17,867 nt of DNA, taken from an uncultured Oscillospiraceae bacterium (lineage in GTDB: Bacteria; Bacillota; Clostridia; Oscillospirales; Oscillospiraceae). Positions 5,303 through 11,900 of this stretch are shown here, piece by piece (within the stretch, counting starts at the first letter, position 1; each line of letters starts with the position of its first letter). The notes below the pieces were generated by a model. The model had not been told where the DNA came from. It did no database searches and was given only the letters and a program-made list of their open reading frames with translations. Location: assembly GCA_934591725.1 (NCBI GenBank), contig CAKTPR010000043.1:1-17867 (forward strand). Direction: 5' to 3'. A program made the position numbers and the translations under genes.

Positions 5303-6365
5303 TATGCACGCAGGTGAGATCATCTCCGCGATAGAGCGTCTGGACTTGGGCGAGATACGACTCATTGAGGTATGCGGGACGCATACGATGTCCATCGCAA
5401 AGTCCGGCCTGCGCTCGATGCTCCCGAAAAATATAAAGCTCCTGTCGGGCCCCGGCTGCCCGGTCTGCGTCACGCCCCCGGAGGTCATCGACGCGGTGCT
5501 GGAGCTTGCAATGGAGAAGGACGTTATCATCACCACCTACGGCGATATGCTGCGCGTTCCCGGCAGCACTCCGGGCGACAGCCTGCAGCGCCGCCGCGCC
5601 ATGGGCGCGAGGGTGCAGATGGTCTACTCCACAGTGGACGCTGTGCAGCTTGCCAAGGAGAACCCGGATAAGCAGGTGGTGTTTCTCGGCGTCGGCTTTG
5701 AGACTACCGCGCCGGGGACAGCTGCCGCAGCGCTGACGGCGGCGGAGCAGAGAGTGGAAAATTTCTCTCTCTGGTCGATGCTCAAGACCGTGGAGCCTGC
5801 GCTGCGCGCGCTCATGGCGATGCCGGATTTCAATATCGACGGTTTTATCTGTCCGGGTCACGTGGCCACGATAATCGGCGTGAAGGGCTTTCGATTTCTC
5901 CCGGAGGAATATTCGATGCCGGCAGTCATTGCAGGTTTTGAACCGGAGGACATTCTCCGCGCGGTGTACAGGCTCGCAAAGCAGATCGCCGAGAAGAGCC
6001 CGAAGATAGAGAACGAGTACCGCAGGGCTGTCACCGAAAACGGCAACCCCCTTGCGCAGAACATGATGAACACCTGCCTGCGCCGCCGTGCCGATAACTG
6101 GCGCGGCCTTGGGCTCATCCCGGACAGCGGACTTGAACCGGCCGCCGTGCTTGAAATGCTCGACGCGGAAAAGCGCTTCGGCATAAAATATGCGGAAAAG
6201 CTGAAGCCGACTGCCTGCCGCTGCGGGGACGTTATCTGCGGGCGCATTGCCCCGGAGCAGTGCCCGATGTTCGGCGGACGCTGCACACCGGAGGATCCTG
6301 TGGGGCCGTGCATGGTCTCCTCGGAGGGAGCCTGCGCCGCGGCGTATAAATACGCGGGGGTGTGA
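5289..6365 (+). CDS. hypD: hydrogenase maturation protein HypD
   Basis: HypD is the scaffold Fe-S protein that, with HypC, holds the iron while CN and CO ligands are added. From ATG 5289 it has 358 residues. Key motifs are EVCGTHT with Cys29, SGPGCPVCVTP with Cys57 and Cys60, an FICPGHVATIIG segment, and a C-terminal cysteine-rich region (CRCGDVICG, QCPMFGG, CTPEDPVGPCMV) expected to bind the [4Fe-4S] cluster. I chose ATG 5289 because AGAGGTG (5279-5285) precedes it; ATG 5304, right after the hypC stop, is also possible and would drop five residues. Frame extension further upstream inside hypC gives only a basic non-conserved tail. It is translationally coupled to hypC. Confidence 0.96.
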   Translation: MPSADMHAGEIISAIERLDLGEIRLIEVCGTHTMSIAKSGLRSMLPKNIKLLSGPGCPVCVTPPEVIDAVLELAMEKDVIITTYGDMLRVPGSTPGDSLQRRRAMGARVQMVYSTVDAVQLAKENPDKQVVFLGVGFETTAPGTAAAALTAAEQRVENFSLWSMLKTVEPALRALMAMPDFNIDGFICPGHVATIIGVKGFRFLPEEYSMPAVIAGFEPEDILRAVYRLAKQIAEKSPKIENEYRRAVTENGNPLAQNMMNTCLRRRADNWRGLGLIPDSGLEPAAVLEMLDAEKRFGIKYAEKLKPTACRCGDVICGRIAPEQCPMFGGRCTPEDPVGPCMVSSEGACAAAYKYAGV

Positions 6366-6370
6366 AACTT

Positions 6371-7369
6371 ATGGACGAGATAATTACACTGGATTACGGC
6401 AGCGGCGGAAAAAAGACCGCCCGCCTGATAGAAAAGCTTATAGTCCCGGCGCTGTCAAACCCGGCACTGGACGCACTGGGCGACGGCGCGATAGTAGACG
6501 GCGCAGAGAAGCTCGCCTTCTCGACAGACAGCTTCGTCGTCGATCCGATATTTTTCCCCGGCGGGGATATCGGCAAGCTCTCCGTCTGCGGCACGGTGAA
6601 CGACCTTGCGATGTGCGGCGCTGTGCCGAAGTACCTTAGCTGCTCTTTTATTATAGAAGAGGGACTGCCGGTAGAGGACTTGGAAAGAATAGTCGAGTCC
6701 ATCAGATGCACGGCGGAGAGAGCCGGTGTGCAGGTCGTGACGGGGGACACAAAGGTCGTCGAGCGCGGCAGGGGAGATAAGATATATATCAACACCGCAG
6801 GTATCGGTTTTGTGAAATACCCCGGTTTAAGCCCGAAGAAGCTCCGGGACGGGGACGCCGTCATAGTCTCCGGCATGGTCGGCGACCACGGAACGGCCAT
6901 CATGCTCGCGCGCAGCGGGATGATGCAGGGCGAGATAACTTCCGACTGCGCGCCGCTGAACGGCCTGTGCGAAGCTATCCTCGGCACCGGTGCCGAAGTC
7001 CGCGTCCTGCGCGACCCGACGCGCGGCGGAGTCGCCACAACGCTCAATGAGTTCATTGAGGGAACGGCGCTCGGAATAGAGCTGTACGAGGATAAGATAC
7101 CGGTTCGGGATCAGGTTCGCTCGGCCTGCGATATGCTCGGCCTTGATCCGCTCTACTGCGCGAATGAGGGCAAGCTCCTTGCCGTCGCCGCGGCGGATGA
7201 CGCGGAGCGGGTGCTGAGTGCGATGCGCGAAACGGAAGAGGGGCGGGACGCTGCAATCATCGGCAGAGTCAGCGCCGGATATCCCGGAAAGCTCGTCATG
7301 GATACGGCCTTCGGGGGGAAGCGCATCCTCCAGAAGCTCACGGGAGCACAGCTTCCGAGAATTTGCTGA
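6371..7369 (+). CDS. hypE: hydrogenase maturation protein HypE
   Basis: HypE takes the carbamoyl group from HypF onto its C-terminal cysteine and dehydrates it with ATP to a thiocyanate, the CN source for HypD. The AIR-synthase/ThiL-like fold is visible: ITLDYGSGGKKT at the N-terminus, DSFVVDPIFFPGGDIG, SVCGTVNDLAM with the nearby GAVPKYL, and VLRDPTRGGVATTLNEF. The protein ends in PRIC, so the essential terminal Cys is present. ATG 6371 gives 332 residues and has GGGGG about 10 nt upstream. An in-frame GTG at 6362 would overlap the hypD stop (GTGA) but sits too close to that ribosome site. A 44-bp gap follows, the largest break before the structural genes apart from the one ahead of mnhE, with no terminator in it. 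Confidence 0.96.
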   Translation: MDEIITLDYGSGGKKTARLIEKLIVPALSNPALDALGDGAIVDGAEKLAFSTDSFVVDPIFFPGGDIGKLSVCGTVNDLAMCGAVPKYLSCSFIIEEGLPVEDLERIVESIRCTAERAGVQVVTGDTKVVERGRGDKIYINTAGIGFVKYPGLSPKKLRDGDAVIVSGMVGDHGTAIMLARSGMMQGEITSDCAPLNGLCEAILGTGAEVRVLRDPTRGGVATTLNEFIEGTALGIELYEDKIPVRDQVRSACDMLGLDPLYCANEGKLLAVAAADDAERVLSAMRETEEGRDAAIIGRVSAGYPGKLVMDTAFGGKRILQKLTGAQLPRIC

Positions 7370-7413
7370 AAATAAAAAATTAAAATAAAAGGAAAATCAG
7401 AGAGGTGAAACGG

Positions 7414-7812
7414 ATGCAGGAGTACAAAAAGACCGTGATCACAAAGGATCAGGTCGTACCCATAGCGGAAAAAATGCGCAAGGCCGGCAACGCCCTTGTG
7501 ATGATCCACGGCTTCATCGACAACGATGGGCAGATGGACGTCTCATGGGACTATGCCGTAGACCCGGCGATCGAGTCCTATCACGTGATAGGCGAGACGG
7601 TGCTTCCGTCGATCGGCGAGATCTACGACACGGCTGCGACCTGGCCTGAGCGCGAGCTCAACGAGCTGTTCGCGATAGAGTTCGAGGGACTTGACGTGTC
7701 GCAGCGGCTCTTCCTGCCGGAGGACATGCTCGAAACGCAGGGCAAGGGTCAGATAATGGTCATGCCGCTTTCGGAGCTTCGGCAGAAAAACATTGAGGAG
7801 GGAACGAAATGA
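7414..7812 (+). CDS. group 4 hydrogenase 30-kDa-type subunit (NuoC/MbhK/EchD-like)
   Basis: A 132-residue soluble subunit homologous to the complex I 30-kDa protein, which packs against the catalytic subunit on the cytoplasmic arm. The diagnostic C-terminal block is present: VLPSIGEIYDTAATWPEREL, then ELFAIEFEGLDVSQRLFLPED, equivalent to the family's AxWxEREIxDLFGIxF...LLLPED. The N-terminal half (KDQVVPIAEKMRKAGNALVMIHG) is short, as in Ech/MBH hydrogenases rather than true NuoC. ATG 7414 is preceded by AGAGGTGA with 5-6 nt spacing; an upstream in-frame GTG at 7405 overlaps that ribosome site and is less likely. It overlaps the large-subunit gene by ATGA, so the two are translationally coupled. 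Confidence 0.88.
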   Translation: MQEYKKTVITKDQVVPIAEKMRKAGNALVMIHGFIDNDGQMDVSWDYAVDPAIESYHVIGETVLPSIGEIYDTAATWPERELNELFAIEFEGLDVSQRLFLPEDMLETQGKGQIMVMPLSELRQKNIEEGTK

Positions 7813-8891
7813 GCTACATTGTCCCCATCGGCCCGTACCATCCAGCGCTTGAGGAGCCGATACACGCAAAGCTCTATACCGAGGGCGAGGTCATCAAGGA
7901 CGCGGAGGTCTTTGTCGGCTATAACCACCGCGGCATAGAGAAGCTCGCCACCGAGCGCAACGCCATCCAGACTCTCGTTCTGGTCGAGCGCGTCTGCGGC
8001 ATCTGCTCCCACTCCCATGCCCTGACCTACGCCATGTGCGTGGAGAACATCAACGGCATTGAGGTACCGAAGCGCGGCCAGTATATCCGCGTCATCACCG
8101 CGGAGCTGGAGAGGCTGCACTCGCACTTCCTGTGGCTCGGCATCGCCTGCCATATCATCGGGCATGACAGCATGTTCATGCACATCTGGGACGAGCGCGA
8201 GCTTGTCATGGATCTGCTGGAGAAGATGACCGGCAACCGCGTGAACTACGCCATGGTGACCGTCGGCGGCGCAAGGCGCGATATAGACGATGAGCTTCGC
8301 CGCGAGCTGCTTGAAGCCTGCGGTAAGCTCAAGGCTCCGCTCGACCGTATCACCGAGATCGCCCTGACGGATAAGACCATCGCGATGCGCACCAAGGGCG
8401 TCGGCGTACTTCCGAAGGAGGACGCGATACGCATGGGTGCCGTCGGCCCCCACGCGAGAGCATCCGGGGTCAAGGTCGACGTCCGCAAGGATGCACCCTA
8501 TTCCTCCTACGAAGATTTCGACTTCGATGTGCCTGTCGTTGAGAGCGGCGACGTGTTCGCCCGCGTGGTCGTGCGCGCGCTTGAATGCTATGAGAGCATC
8601 AAGATCATCCGTCAGGCACTGGAGAACCTGCCCGCAACGCCCATCAATCTCGGCAGCAAGCTCATCAAGATACAGCCGGGTCAGGCGGTCTGCCGCCATG
8701 AGGCGCCGCGCGGCCAGCTCAGCCACATGGTCGTGGGCGACGGTTCGTTCAACAACCACCGCGTCAGCATCCACGTGCCGAGCTATAAGAACACGCCGAC
8801 CGTTCCGTTCATGCTCCGCGGCAACACCGTTGCGGACGCGGGACTCATCATTGCGAGCATAGACCCCTGCTTCAGCTGCCTCGACAGATAA
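7809..8891 (+). CDS. [NiFe]-hydrogenase catalytic large subunit, group 4 (MbhL/EchE-like)
   Basis: A 360-residue catalytic subunit that holds the NiFe centre and reduces protons to H2 (or the reverse). Both nickel-binding motifs are intact: RVCGICSHSH with Cys63 and Cys66, and DPCFSC with Cys354 and Cys357. This separates it from NuoD and from Mrp-linked sulfane reductases, which lack the full set. The N-terminus IGPYHPALEEP and GYNHRGIEKL are typical of Ech/MBH/CooH-type enzymes. The chain ends three residues after Cys357 (LDR), with no C-terminal extension, as described for EchE and CooH, so no HycI-type protease should be needed. hypA follows after one base. The small subunit lies about 6 kb downstream in the same operon. 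Confidence 0.96.
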   Translation: MSYIVPIGPYHPALEEPIHAKLYTEGEVIKDAEVFVGYNHRGIEKLATERNAIQTLVLVERVCGICSHSHALTYAMCVENINGIEVPKRGQYIRVITAELERLHSHFLWLGIACHIIGHDSMFMHIWDERELVMDLLEKMTGNRVNYAMVTVGGARRDIDDELRRELLEACGKLKAPLDRITEIALTDKTIAMRTKGVGVLPKEDAIRMGAVGPHARASGVKVDVRKDAPYSSYEDFDFDVPVVESGDVFARVVVRALECYESIKIIRQALENLPATPINLGSKLIKIQPGQAVCRHEAPRGQLSHMVVGDGSFNNHRVSIHVPSYKNTPTVPFMLRGNTVADAGLIIASIDPCFSCLDR

Positions 8892-8892
8892 G

Positions 8893-9234
8893 ATGCACGA
8901 GCTTGCACTGACAGAGGGGATAATCAGCATAGTCGAGTCCGAAAAGAAAAAGCACGGCTTCGGGAGAGTCAGCGAGATAAGCCTGAAGCTCGGCGAATAC
9001 TCCGGTGTGATACCGGAGTGCATGGAGGAATTTTTCCCGATCGCCTCAAAGGGGACGGCGGCTGCCGGGGCAAAGCTGATCTTTGAAAAAGTGCCGGCGC
9101 GGTTCGAGTGCCGCGGGTGCGATTGGCGCGGCGGACTTGAAAAGGGGAGCTTTGCCTGCCCGGAGTGCGGCGGAGAAAACCTCAGAATGACCGCGGGACG
9201 CGAGTTCTATGTTGAAAACATCAAAGTCGAATAG
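8893..9234 (+). CDS. hypA: hydrogenase nickel-incorporation protein HypA
   Basis: A 113-residue metallochaperone delivering nickel to the large subunit. It begins Met-His-Glu (MHELALTEGI), the nickel-binding N-terminus, and has a zinc site with Cys73, Cys76, Cys89 and Cys92 (ECRGC and CPEC). Length is normal. It starts one base after the large-subunit stop with no good ribosome site of its own, so it probably depends on translational coupling. Its location inside the structural operon, apart from hypFCDE, suggests dedicated service to this enzyme. Its usual partner, the GTPase HypB, is not in the window. Confidence 0.95.
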   Translation: MHELALTEGIISIVESEKKKHGFGRVSEISLKLGEYSGVIPECMEEFFPIASKGTAAAGAKLIFEKVPARFECRGCDWRGGLEKGSFACPECGGENLRMTAGREFYVENIKVE

Positions 9235-9278
9235 ACAACGGATAGATAATAAACTTCAAAGGAAGGAGAGATGATCTC

Positions 9279-9860
9279 TTGCAGAAAACACGGTTTACAT
9301 CGGTGCTGTCCACCTTCATCGTCTGCTACGTGTTCTGGATTCTTCTCACATGGTCACTGTCTCCGGAGGAGCTTGCGGCGGGAGCCGTCGTCTGCTTTTT
9401 CGTAGCGCTGTTCTCAGCAAAATACTTTATACATGAAAACGCCGGTTGGCTTTTCAGACCGGACAAGTTCTTTGCCCTGCTGGCCTATTTTGTGGTTTTC
9501 CTCGGCCTGCTCATCAAGTCAAACCTCAATGTTGCAAAGTGCTGCTACAAGGGCTGCAAGGACGTTTACCCCGGCATTGTGAAGATCCCGACGAAGCTCA
9601 AGGGGGACTACGCGCAGGCGATGCTCGCAAACAGCATCACCCTCACGCCGGGCACGATAACCCTCGATATCATCGAGGAGAACGGCGAGACGGCTTACTA
9701 TGTACACTGCCTCGACGTGTCCCAGTACGAGGACAAGAACTTCTATTACACGGACGACGACGGCAAGGAAAAGCCGCTGCCGCTCCACAGGAGCCGCGAG
9801 GAAGCCGGAGAGGACATCAAAGGCACGATGGAAAAATGGATCAGGAGGATCTGGGAATGA
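9279..9860 (+). CDS. MnhE/MbhA-like subunit of the Mrp-type module
   Basis: A 193-residue membrane protein of the MnhE/MrpE family. In MBH-type hydrogenases it belongs to the sodium/proton-translocating part. Two or three hydrophobic segments occupy about residues 10-100 (FIVCYVFWILLTWSL, AAGAVVCFFVALFSA, FFALLAYFVVFLGLLI). The family block follows: FGxSNLNV-like IKSNLNVAK, then QAMLANSITLTPGTITLDI with a soluble C-terminal domain. The start is TTG 9279: AAGGAG (9263-9268) lies 10 nt upstream, and the nearby ATG 9271 is in another frame. The gene opens the second part of the operon after a 44-bp gap and overlaps the next gene by ATGA. Confidence 0.9.
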   Translation: MQKTRFTSVLSTFIVCYVFWILLTWSLSPEELAAGAVVCFFVALFSAKYFIHENAGWLFRPDKFFALLAYFVVFLGLLIKSNLNVAKCCYKGCKDVYPGIVKIPTKLKGDYAQAMLANSITLTPGTITLDIIEENGETAYYVHCLDVSQYEDKNFYYTDDDGKEKPLPLHRSREEAGEDIKGTMEKWIRRIWE

Positions 9861-10123
9861 TTGACATTTTGATTTTTGCCGTCATTTATGCGCTGCTTGC
9901 CGCGGGAAACCTGATCAGACTTGTGAAGGGCCCGACGGGTGCGGACAGAATGGTCGCGGCGGACAGCATGGATATTCTTGTCGCCTGCGCAATGGTGCTC
10001 TTCTCCATATACAGCGGAAGAGGCATATACCTTGACATAGCCATCATCACGGCGATGCTCGGCATACTCAACACCATGCTCGTCGGCCGTTATCTTGATA
10101 CGGGAAGGTGGCACAAGAAATGA
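9857..10123 (+). CDS. MnhF/MbhB-like subunit
   Basis: Eighty-eight residues, three transmembrane segments (starting IDILIFAVIYALLAAGNLIRL), with the MnhF signature VKGPTGADRMVAADSM and a later YLDIAIITAMLGILNT. MnhF/MrpF is a small membrane subunit of Mrp Na+/H+ antiporters, and the MBH counterpart is MbhB. ATG 9857 overlaps the mnhE-like stop (ATGA), and the stop overlaps the next start in the same way. The frame stays open upstream to 9446 inside mnhE, but the homologous part begins here. Length is typical. Confidence 0.92.
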   Translation: MIDILIFAVIYALLAAGNLIRLVKGPTGADRMVAADSMDILVACAMVLFSIYSGRGIYLDIAIITAMLGILNTMLVGRYLDTGRWHKK

Positions 10124-10464
10124 TACTGCGTATTATCATAGACGTACTTATAGCGGTGAGCCTGTACTTCGCCATTGCCGGGACGATCGGCATCAACAAA
10201 ATGCCGGACACCTTCTCCCGTATGCAGGCGAGCACGCTAATCACCACCCTCGGCGTTCTCGGCGCAAACATCGGCGCTATACTCTATGCCATATTCATCA
10301 TGCACAACGGTGCGGCTGCGGTGAAGATCGCGGTCATCGCGGCGCTCGTCATCGCGGTGAACCCCATCGGCGCGCACGCCATCGCGAAGGGCGCTTACCG
10401 CTCAGGCGTCAGACCGGAGCGCAAGATGGAAATGGACGATTTCAGGAGGGACTTCGATGAGTGA
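10120..10464 (+). CDS. MnhG/MbhC-like subunit
   Basis: A 114-residue MnhG/MrpG-type membrane protein with three hydrophobic segments. The family motif AGTIGINKMPDTFSRMQASTL corresponds to the conserved GxxGxxRxPDxYxRxHAxT; the usual arginine before MPD is a Lys here. VNPIGAHAIAKGAYRSG closes the third helix. ATG 10120 overlaps the preceding stop (ATGA) and has AAGGTGG 8 nt upstream; an in-frame GTG at 10108 would overlap that site. It overlaps the next gene by 8 bp. It acts with the E and F subunits in the ion-translocating arm. Confidence 0.92.
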   Translation: MILRIIIDVLIAVSLYFAIAGTIGINKMPDTFSRMQASTLITTLGVLGANIGAILYAIFIMHNGAAAVKIAVIAALVIAVNPIGAHAIAKGAYRSGVRPERKMEMDDFRRDFDE

Positions 10465-10711
10465 ACTTGTTGTTATCTTAAATGCCCTCATACTTTTAGG
10501 CGTAGTTGTCTCCGCGATACTCGCGGTGCGCTGTGAAAAGCTGCTCTCATCCGTTATCGCCCTCGGCGTCACCGGCATATTCGCCGCGGCGGAGTTCCTG
10601 CTGCTGCACGCGCCCGACGTTGCGATATCCGAAGCGGCGGTCGGCGCGGCGCTGACTCCCCTTATCTTCATCGTGACGCTCAAGAAGCTCAAGGGAGGGG
10701 ACGACAAATGA
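10457..10711 (+). CDS. MbhD-like subunit (MnhA C-terminal-like, DUF4040 type)
   Basis: Eighty-four residues with three hydrophobic helices. AVRCEKLLSSVIALGVTGIF, then LLLHAPDVAISEAAVGAALTPLIF, is the hallmark of the membrane segment that in Mrp antiporters forms part of the MrpA C-terminal region and in MBH is the separate subunit MbhD. The acidic and small-residue pattern APDVAxxExAVG is well kept. AGGAGGG ends 9 nt before the ATG. It overlaps both neighbours (8 bp before, 4 bp after). Confidence 0.88.
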   Translation: MSELVVILNALILLGVVVSAILAVRCEKLLSSVIALGVTGIFAAAEFLLLHAPDVAISEAAVGAALTPLIFIVTLKKLKGGDDK

Positions 10712-11088
10712 AGAAATTCCTCACTATCGTCTGCCTTGCGGCGTTCCTCGTTGCGGGAATATTTGCCGCGGTTGAAATGGCGCAGCTGCCGCGTACATAC
10801 GACGGAGCCAACGCCAAGGTATCTCCCTATGAGCTGATGCAGGACCCCGAAGCCTATGACGATTCCGAGGCCGACGGCGCGGCCGCCGCGATAGTCCAGC
10901 AGAACCTTGCAAAGACCCACGCCGTGAACGACGTCACCTCCATAGTCTTCGACTTCAGAGGCTACGACACGATGGGCGAGTCTTTCATAATGATACTCAC
11001 GGTTTCCTCCGTTATCATTCTGCTGAGAAAGACCAAGGCCGAAAAAGAAAAAATGAAGGAGGAGCGAGATGGAAAGATACGCAGATAA
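10708..11088 (+). CDS. MbhE-like subunit (MrpA/MrpB-derived membrane protein)
   Basis: A 126-residue protein with an N-terminal hydrophobic segment (FLTIVCLAAFLVAGIFAAV), a hydrophilic middle, then NDVTSIVFDFRGYDTMGESFIMILTVSSVIILL. The motif VNDVTSIVFDFRGYDTMGE matches the VTAIVxxFRGxDTLGE block of the MrpA C-terminal/MbhE family. The C-terminal tail is strongly charged (KTKAEKEKMKEERDG). In MBH this subunit joins the D and F subunits in the ion path. It overlaps MbhD-like by ATGA and the MnhB-like gene by 20 bp; the latter's ribosome site lies inside its coding sequence. Confidence 0.85.
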   Translation: MKKFLTIVCLAAFLVAGIFAAVEMAQLPRTYDGANAKVSPYELMQDPEAYDDSEADGAAAAIVQQNLAKTHAVNDVTSIVFDFRGYDTMGESFIMILTVSSVIILLRKTKAEKEKMKEERDGKIRR

Positions 11089-11539
11089 CGTCACCATCAA
11101 GCGCGTTATAACCCGCTGCGGCTGTGACAGGATCATTCCGCTTTGCCTCGTATATATCTTTTATATTATGCTCCATGGCCACCTGACCCCGGGCGGCGGC
11201 TTCCAGGGCGGCATACTCACGGTCGCCGTCGTGCTGCTCATCTACCTTGCCCACGGCTATGAAGAGGCCAAGCGCGCCCTGCACCCGAACCTTACCCATA
11301 AGCTCGAAGGCGTCGCGCTGATGCTGTACGTTGTCCTCGCATTCGTCGGCGTCGTCCTCGGCGCGAGCTTCTGCCAGAACGTGTTCTATTACCACGGCGA
11401 TATAGGCGCGCTCTTCAGCAGCGGCACGGTGTTCTGGATGGGCGAGACTGTCGCGTTCGACGTGTTCACCGCGGCTGTGACGCTCTCCATCGGTATGCTC
11501 AGCGTTCTGTATCCTCAGGATATAGACAACCTGAAGTGA
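11069..11539 (+). CDS. MnhB/MbhF-like subunit
   Basis: A 156-residue membrane protein of the MnhB/MrpB family with about four hydrophobic segments. The diagnostic LHGHLTPGGGFQGGILTV is present near residues 35-52, followed by a charged loop and helices ALMLYVVLAFVGVVLGASF and VFTAAVTLSIGMLSVLY. GAGGAG sits just upstream of ATG 11069, inside the preceding gene. It acts in the Mrp-like ion-translocation module. Length is as expected for MbhF/MnhB. Confidence 0.92.
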   Translation: MERYADNVTIKRVITRCGCDRIIPLCLVYIFYIMLHGHLTPGGGFQGGILTVAVVLLIYLAHGYEEAKRALHPNLTHKLEGVALMLYVVLAFVGVVLGASFCQNVFYYHGDIGALFSSGTVFWMGETVAFDVFTAAVTLSIGMLSVLYPQDIDNLK

Positions 11540-11549
11540 GGTGGCAAGT

Positions 11550-11900
11550 ATGATTACGATGAACTATATTGCTTCGTTCTTCCTGATATTTCTGGGATTA
11601 TACTGCATTGTTGTAAAGCACAACGCGGTCAAGACCGTCATCGGTATGTGCGTCATGGACTACGGTGTGAACATCTTCCTCATCTCCGTCGGATATGTGC
11701 CGGGCGGTACAGCGCCCATTTTCACGCAGGGCGAGATAACCGCGGCAAGCTACTTTGTCGACCCAATACCGCAGGCGCTGACCCTCACGAGCATAGTTAT
11801 CGGCGCGTGCGTCACCGCAATGAGCCTTGCGATAGTCATGCGTCTCGACGAACAGTACAAGACTCTTGACACCAGAGAGATAAGGAGGCTGCACGGATGA
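11550..11900 (+). CDS. MnhC/MbhG-like subunit (NuoK-type)
   Basis: A 116-residue NuoK-like protein with three transmembrane helices. The family block GGTAPIFTQGEI, then DPIPQALTLTSIVIG, is near-identical to MnhC/MrpC. ATG 11550 is chosen because TGAGGTGG (11537-11544) lies 5 nt upstream; an upstream in-frame GTG at 11541 overlaps that ribosome site. It ends by overlapping the MnhD-like start (ATGA). NuoK-type subunits contribute a proton/ion half-channel next to the large antiporter subunit. Confidence 0.92.
   Translation: MITMNYIASFFLIFLGLYCIVVKHNAVKTVIGMCVMDYGVNIFLISVGYVPGGTAPIFTQGEITAASYFVDPIPQALTLTSIVIGACVTAMSLAIVMRLDEQYKTLDTREIRRLHG

Noticed and set aside
5175..5861. 228-codon minus-strand frame opposite hypC/hypD
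   Set aside because: It is antisense to two well-conserved genes and His/Arg-rich with no motif; treated as a shadow.
7749..9023. 424-codon open frame on the minus strand
   Set aside because: It is antisense to the hydrogenase large subunit and hypA, without recognisable motifs or a ribosome site; a codon-bias shadow.
9271..9281. ATG at 9271 as start of the MnhE-like gene
   Set aside because: It is in a different frame from the conserved protein; the TTG at 9279 with AAGGAG 10 nt upstream opens the right frame.
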